From Rhodocollybia butyracea (Eukaryota > Basidiomycota > Agaricomycetes > Agaricales > Omphalotaceae), in NCBI GenBank assembly GCA_015501585.1, contig JADNRY010000271.1, forward strand, positions 19,485-83,484: a DNA stretch of 64,000 nucleotides. The letters run 5' to 3'. The notes beneath the pieces were generated by a model that worked only from the letters and a program-made list of their open reading frames with translations, made no database searches and was not told the DNA's origin. The translations under genes were made by a program, and so were the position numbers. Position 1 is the stretch's first letter, and every line of letters begins with the position of its first letter. Below are positions 57,645 to 64,000 of this stretch, piece by piece.

Positions 57645-60600
57645 TATCGTGCTTAATTCCATTAAAGGAACGTGATAATCAAACGTCTGCAAAAGCAACA
57701 AAGCAATAAAAACTTACAAATTGCTGTGATGCAGGTAACAACGGGGTGTCGGCCTGAACTGCTTGAACTTTCGCTTCTTTATATCTTTCGAAGCATCAGA
57801 TTCCCACCGACTTTTACAATAGATACCAATACCGATCATGTCATGGCAGCGGTAGAGTAGAACATCTGACCTTCCATGCTTCCTGTTCACCTGCGCCGGT
57901 ATGTCGTTACGCGCCTATATCTGTTAGTACCGCGTTGGCTCTGTACGGGCGGACTCGAAGTTTAAGAACTGGGCCTGAATACTGACTTGAGCTTTGCCCA
58001 ACGCAATGCCCGCCGCTCCTCTTTGCGCTTCTGACTTTCAAGTCCGGCTTCAAACCAGTGATCGCCATATTCAAAACCAATTCAAAAATTTGTATTGCCC
58101 ATGCGGCTGGCCACTACTACTTAGTTTGATGCACACGCTGGAGCGCCCATTAGGATTTTTGAAGCTTAAGCTTGTTCTATATGGATCTCCACAGTTTTTG
58201 CCTACCTCTAACAGCTTGGAGTGAGAAGTGTGCTCAAGCTCTGAAGAAACATGGAGACGTACTTCGATGGATCTTGTATTAACGGTTCTTGAGAAATTGC
58301 GACCCCCGACTGGCAGCTACTTACTTAATGACAAGATTAAATATCGGAGAGATTCAAATCCGGGAGAGGGATTGACAGGAGATTTTTCATTGACACAATG
58401 CAGCAACGATGTAGTTACTATCGATAATCTCAAGTTCGGTCTACAATCGCAGGTACAATCGATTATTATCGGTCAATCCGGTCGAGATAACGCCCCAAAC
58501 TGCGACGAGGTTGGATCATGAAGATAGTGGTCCCGGAACGGCGATGTTTATTATTCAATGAGATGTTCACATCTGAGTTCGATGGGGACTAGGGTTCTAA
58601 ATACTAATAAAATTTTGGGACTCAGTACTCAGGATGAACTTTAGTCAAAGAGGAATCCGACGGAGAGACAAGGGTCTACATAGTATTCATTAACATCAAT
58701 CCCAGATATGGAAAAATACTATTCGAACTATACCTCGTTGATGCAGCAGTTGGCCGAACTCGGTCCGAACTACAATATCCCGGTCCGGTCCGCGTTTTTC
58801 TTTGGTGTTTTTCTCTGCATCGTCCGATGTCCCAACTCCAAATGCCTTTCCCTAGCCCTTTTGGTTTGATAACAGGAAATCGACACAGAGCCAGGAATTC
58901 ACGTATAATTGCTATCCCCGTAGTGTAGAGTTTTCACGCGAAAGTCTAGTACGTTCAGCTTTGTCAATGCCTATCTAAATTCTTACAGGTTACTTGTCTA
59001 GCGGTACTAGGTTTTCTGTACCTGCAGCTCGAGATATAACACGCCAGAGCAAATACAACGACTATCAACGCCAACAAATTTGTTCGTCCAGTTTGGTTCA
59101 TCTTTCCACAGCTTGGTCCAATGTGCTTCAACGAGATCTCTATCCGCTGGAGGAAGACTCAAGAATTTGGATGAAAGTGAAAAGAGTGGAAATGCTGAGC
59201 GCGAGCATCAAATGGAAGCAAGCCATAACATGTAACATCGTTCGTGTTTTCTCTCTTCCACTTCGAGCCTGCTTTAAACTCTCTCTCTCCAGACCTGGCA
59301 GTGACTACTCAATATTTCAATGCTACTCATTCAGTCCGCTTGCATTGGGCGTTCCACTGCTTGAACGACGAGCTACCGCCGTAGCAGCTAGGAATTGACC
59401 ATAGGAATTCTCCAGTCGTAGTTTGGGTATTGATACTCGTGTTGATACCTCTCATACATGATTACGCTGAAAGAGAGTTATCGGATACGTCTCAAGAGCC
59501 GTCTCCTGCTTGTCCGTCCCTCGACTTTATCCCTGTTGTTTCCAAGCAGCGATGTACCAAAAAACATTCGGTCCCAGCGTCGTCATTGATAGTATTGATG
59601 ATCAAGGGAGGATTAACACGTTTAGGAATGGGATTATAAGAGGAACATTGGATCTGGGTGCCGCTTCTGCGTTGGGGTGAGTTTTTTTTTGTTTTTTGTT
59701 GTTGAACCATTATCTGGCGTCCGTCCCAGTCCTCTTTTGGGTATTCGCCTTTCCTTTGACATCATCCATGTCTTTTTGTGGATTTCAACTGAGGCTTCGA
59801 ACCGTTTCTGACTCTTTATGTAATTTTAGTGTTCCGTATACAAGAACAGGACCAACGACTCTACCAAGCTCAACAATCAGGTTCCTATTTCGATACATGT
59901 GTGCTATAATCTTCCTAGTCTCCGCCGTCTCTGCCGGAGCCATCGAGAGCGAGCCACCGCTCACTGCTTCATCAAGTCCATGCCAGACTTCGCTCATATC
60001 CTGCACCGTTTCTCTCCCGTACGCTGTGTCCACCTCAGATGCGCCCTTGTTCAAACTGTACGCGCCGGCCAAAGAGTGGTACACAATGGTCGAGGATCCC
60101 TCATAGGTCATGGCTCTGCGGCTTCCGAGAATGGATTAAGCCCCGATGATACATTTGAGCGGGGGGAGGTGGTTGCTCCTGCCGTGTCGTGTTAGTGTTA
60201 TTTCTAGTGGTGCTGTGCGGAAAAACACCGAAAAGATTTCGAGCCCGTCGAGCTTTATGTTCGGAAGCATTGGTGTAGATTGGGTACGCGATTTGGATGC
60301 GAATATGAGAGGAGAGACGTAGATGGGGAGGAGAGGGACGAGAGATGGCTAATGGGGAGGACGTTATCGGAACGGAACTGTACTTCCACAGCTCGTTGTC
60401 CATCGTTGTACTGGAGGACAGGACAAAGGTGCTTGAAACGGAGCTAGATTTGCTCAGCTCGTCGGTTGATATCCCTTCTGACTGTTAACGTTCATCGTTT
60501 ACCCACCACCTCGGACACTCGATTTCTTCCCTTCTTCGTTACGCATCCTGTCCAGCTCCGGTTTCTCCTCTAGTCTTACCCCGTCTCTCTCTCCTTCGTT

Positions 60601-60699
60601 ACCTCTAAAAAATTGTTTACTGTCCCTATCTAAACCTCTCCATACGAGTGCTCATCTGCTTTCGTTGTCACCTCCATCTTGTCAGCGAAACTTACCTTG
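57645..60699. other. copy B upstream flank, no gene recognised
   Basis: Includes the presumed NLR promoter and sequence shared with copy A (31873-32514, 33596-35222, 45006-45880). Conserved stretches such as TIDNLKFGLQSQVQSIII (58420-58470) and LFKLYAPAKEWYTMVEDPS (60045-60103) are open but isolated. No family assigned. Confidence 0.45.
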
Positions 60700-63260
60700 T
60701 AAACTCCTGAAGCTAGAAGGTTTGAATGTCACACAAACATACTAACGTTTGTACTGGAGTCAATGTCCTCGTTTTCTTTTTGCCGCTTGTCATAAAACGC
60801 TCAATTATTCTTCCACTGTCAAGTTCCCAATCGAATTCATGCGCGATGACCGAAACCTCAGAGTCATTGTCTTCGCAGAATTGTGAGTTGACTGGAAGAC
60901 TAACGCACCTTCATCCCGCAAGAGCGTGAAGAGACTATGAATGTCGCTTCCAGCTGACGGATTTCTACTGTCTATACGTGAAATGTATATACTGAGCTAT
61001 GGAAATACTGGAACAAGCAAGGCAGGCGCTATCTCTGACGCTATCCATGACGCCTTGAAGGACAGGTAACAGCGTGCTGCTGTGCGAGAATGATTTTTTC
61101 TCACTGAGGAACAGCATGTACGATTGTGTTCCTGGCGGAACAACATTATCCAGAGAGATAATTTGGCAGGCGGTGCCACTGTGTACGTCCGATTTCCCTG
61201 ACGAGCACGACAATATACTGTTGACTGTTTCAATCGACCACAGTCGACCACTGGTCGAATCTGCTTGTGGTGCAATCATCGATATCGCTTATTGTCTAAC
61301 GTATGTTTATTATCGAAGATATCTCTTAGCTTCATCAAAATACTTACTCGTTTACTTAGTACAAGCTTGAGATGATCTACATCTTCCCTCAATAAACGGC
61401 GCAGATATCTTTTTTTCTGTAGAACCTTTGCATTGAGTACTTTCAATTCCTCAGCCAAGAACTGTCCGTGCTATCGCTTGAATTCGATCAGACTTGCGAC
61501 GGTCATGTCATGATTGACCATTTTGACCTGAGAAGGAGATATATTGGATCGCTGTCAAGCATACATTCTTGAAACTCCGCGAAACTCCTCGAGAAATCAA
61601 AGAAACACACAAACTAGGATTGTCGATTATTCTTCCCCCGCTCGATATCTATTAGTTTCATCAAAATACTAAACTCATTTACTAGCTTCAAATGATCTAT
61701 TCATCTACATACGTACTTGAAGCCCTCGCCCTCAATAAACGGCGCGAGTGTCTTTTTTTTTTCTGTAAGCATCAAAGTTTGCATTGAGTACCTTCAATTC
61801 CTCTCAATTCCTCTCAATTCCTCACCCAACTTGCAGTGCTACTGAATTCGATCATGCTTGCGATGGCCATAATTGATCCTTGGAAGGAAATATATTGGAT
61901 CGCTGAAGCATACATTGTTGAAACTCCGCGAAACTCTTCGAGAGATCAAAGAAAGTGAAATAACACTCCTACCATTGATACTCCAGACTCCAGGGGCTGA
62001 CGCCCCTTGCATATCGAGTGGGGGCACGCCATCGTACTCCAGACTACTCCAGACTGTCCCAGTAGGCATGGTAAGTGGCACTCATCCCACAAGAGAGCAA
62101 AGGAACCATAAGTGTCGCTTCCAGATGGCAGATTTCTGCTGTATATGCGTGAATTATGTATATTGAGTTGTGGAAGTACTAGTACTGGAGCAAGCAACCT
62201 AGGCGCTAATGTTCGACGCCTTGGCCAGTCTTCTTGAACTCCTAGAACCTTTGCATTGAGTACTGTCAATTCCTCAGCCAACTTGCAGTGCCACTATCCC
62301 TTGAATTCGATCCTGCTTGCCGCAGATGGTCACCATGATATATTGGATCGCTCAACCATACATTATTGAAACTCCGCGAAACTCTTCGACTCCTTCGAGA
62401 GATCAAAGAAACACACATAATATATTCAATTATTCTTCCACCGTTCCAGACAACCTCCTGACTGAATCCATGTGCGATGATCGAGAGCTTATTGTTTGTC
62501 CCAAGCGTCTTCGTCGAATCATAAATTACCCAATCCCATTGGTACTGGAAGACCAACGCACCCTCATCCCACAAGAGGGCAAAGAAACCACAAGTGTCGC
62601 TTCCAGATGACAGATTTCTGCTGTATATGCGCGAATTAGATATAATAAATGTGGAAGTACTGGAACAAGCAATCTAGGCGATAATCTTCGACGCCTTGAA
62701 GGTCAGGTGTATCTTCAACGACTGGAGAGTGTTGCCGTGCGAGAATGATTTTTTCACACTTAGGAACAGCATAGTATGATTGCGTTCCCGGCAGAACATT
62801 GACAATGTCCAGGGGGATTATTCGGCAGGCACTATTCATGGCGGTGACCATGGATGTTTTTTCCTACCCCCCATGACCATGATAATTGATTCAATCGACA
62901 ACGAGGAAAATCTGCTCATGGTAAAATCAGTGGTTCAATCATTTATTGTCGAAGCTTCATCAGAATACAAACTCATTCAATACCTGAGGTAAGTCCCCTG
63001 CCACAGCCTGTGTACGTCCTTCATATTGCCCTCAATAAACGGCGCAAATGCCTTTTCGCTGTAGGCATTAAACCCGCCGGAATATTGAGTACTTTCAATC
63101 CCTCATCCTACACCTTGCAGAGCTATCACTTGAATTCGATCAGGCTTGCGATGGTCATGATTGATCATCTTGGAAGGAAGGATTAAATATATTGGATTGG
63201 CACCCACTGAAGCATAGCACGATACAATGTTGAAACTCAGAAAACCCCTAAAGAAATTAA
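60700..63260 (+). repeat. degenerate tandem units of one unrecognised sequence
   Basis: Several landmarks recur in the same order: ccctcaataaacggcgc at about 61386, 61728 and 63029; ttgaattcgatca near 61478, 61842, 62296 and 63128; atattggatcgct near 61541, 61890, 62338 and 63187; gtgtcgcttccaga near 60940, 62112 and 62593; gcgagaatgattttt near 61082 and 62737. Units vary in length and are partly deleted. The most open unit encodes RRIINYPIPLVLEDQRTLIP (about 62505-62570). They relate to the right end of both NLR blocks. Confidence 0.65.
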
Positions 63261-63368
63261 AATAAACAGACATAGGAGCCACTGAGAAGCGGCGTTGAGT
63301 TAACATAGCCGGCATCTGGCCATGCATCCGATAAGTATAAAAAGACCCTTCGGGTTCTCCCCAACTTG

Positions 63369-64000
63369 AACTTGGTATGGACGATATCGTGGAACTAGAA
63401 TCGATGTTTGTAGTTGTCCTCCCTGTTATCTGTAGTTATTGACGTGTCCACTAGCAACTGGGGAAACGCAATATTTCTATCTTCCTTAGGCAAGTACCAA
63501 CGAAATTTGACTCTGCTCTTCTGAACTGATCTTCTCCCCTGCCATAGTCTTTCTCTTCTACGATCATCTCCTTACCTTGGGTAAAAAATTTGCTCTCATT
63601 TGTTGCTACTAACCAACTAACTCGCAACCAGATTCCGAAATAAGACTGCTCTGGAGGCGCCCTAGGAATGCTGGCGGATACCTCTTCTTTGTCAATCGCT
63701 ATCTCGCTCTTGGAAACATAGTGACAGCAATTGCTCTGCTCTCGCCTTCTTTCACTCCCTTCGTGAGTTTGATGTTCTCATATTATTTTAGAGTTTCTGA
63801 CGCGTCTTTTTAGAGGTAGGTATCAAGTCCATAACCTTTGCCAATCTGAACTTTCCCTGTCTTGTTCAGCTGTCGATCTTTGGAAATATATTCTCAGGTA
63901 TTCCGATCGGTCACAGAAGGCGTAGTCACTGGTAAGTGCATACACATATCTATAGGCTATCTTAGGTCTGATCTTGATTGCACTTGGATTGATAGCTCTC
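63369..64000 (+). CDS. DUF6533-type multi-pass membrane protein, 5' part
   Basis: Near the right edge, exon 63548-63580 encodes VFLFYDHLLTL, the signature start of DUF6533 proteins. After an intron at 63581-63631 comes an exon to 63762 encoding SEIRLLWRRPRNAGGYLFF and VNRYLALGNIVTAIALL, with the expected I-R-x-x-W and F-x-x-N-R-Y-L pattern. Further introns follow and the gene leaves the window. Upstream exons are uncertain: an ATG at about 63379 (MDDIVELESMFVVVLPVIC) is a possible start. DUF6533 proteins of Agaricomycetes have about seven predicted membrane helices and no established function. Confidence 0.6.

Larger units (their letters stand above)
52459..61196 (-). other. duplicated NLR block, copy B (compact)
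   Basis: Collinear with the pieces of copy A and free of all seven insertions. It starts at gtgaacattg (compare 787) and similarity ends near the gtccgatttccctgac segment (compare about 47765). The strand given is that of the NLR gene. Confidence 0.9.

Noticed and set aside
62266..62574. Minus-strand frame of 102 codons in the tandem units
   Set aside because: It lies opposite a plus-strand frame with better continuity, and the other units do not keep it open.

Overview
This is genomic DNA of a mushroom-forming basidiomycete (Agaricomycetes). The grounds are short (about 50-60 nt) GT..AG introns, a NACHT-WD40 (NWD-type NLR) gene family, Plavaka-type and hAT DNA transposons, Tad-like LINE debris, and DUF6532/DUF6533-type proteins typical of this class. 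I cannot name the species. Almost the whole window is accessory, transposon-dominated DNA; no core housekeeping gene is intact in it.

The organising fact is a direct duplication of a block of about 8-9 kb. Copy A runs from about 787 to 47765 and copy B from about 52459 to 61196. Each copy holds, on the minus strand, an NLR-like gene (helical N-terminal region, NACHT NTPase, linker, near-identical 43-residue WD40 repeats, conserved C-terminal exon), plus shared flanking sequence. Copy B is compact but has at least four frameshifts. Copy A is shattered by seven separate insertions. Removing them with one target-site copy each (38957 bp in total) leaves about 8.0 kb, which matches copy B (about 8.7 kb) once B's six extra WD40 repeats (774 bp) are counted.

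Insertions in copy A, left to right: (1) a non-autonomous element with long terminal inverted repeats, 2051-4329, inside the WD40 array; (2) a Gag-only Ty3-like LTR retrotransposon, 4963-11756, with two 1288-bp LTRs and a 5-bp target duplication, whose leader carries a predicted self-priming sequence and ten stem-loops with a common core; (3) a 16-kb Plavaka-type element, 13147-29210, carrying a transposase and a decayed cargo gene and itself invaded by an 8.3-kb hAT element (16822-25159); (4) a probable solo LTR, 29317-30843; (5) a 5'-truncated LINE, 32515-33595; (6) a second Plavaka-type element, 35223-45005, with a broken transposase, a DUF6532-type gene, another unknown cargo gene and a Harbinger-like MITE; (7) a 1.4-kb inverted-repeat element, 46223-47611.

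Between the two copies (47766-52458) lies unduplicated DNA with a broken HAD-type phosphatase gene and otherwise unrecognised sequence. Right of copy B (about 60700-63260), fragments of one unrecognised sequence recur as degenerate units. The start of a DUF6533-type membrane protein gene runs off the right edge.

The most novel-looking signals are the architecture of the LTR leader (13-nt self-priming complement, stem-loop array, Gcn4- and CRE-like promoter sites) and an unnamed protein family that appears as cargo in both the hAT and the second Plavaka element. All comparisons were made by eye from the sequence.
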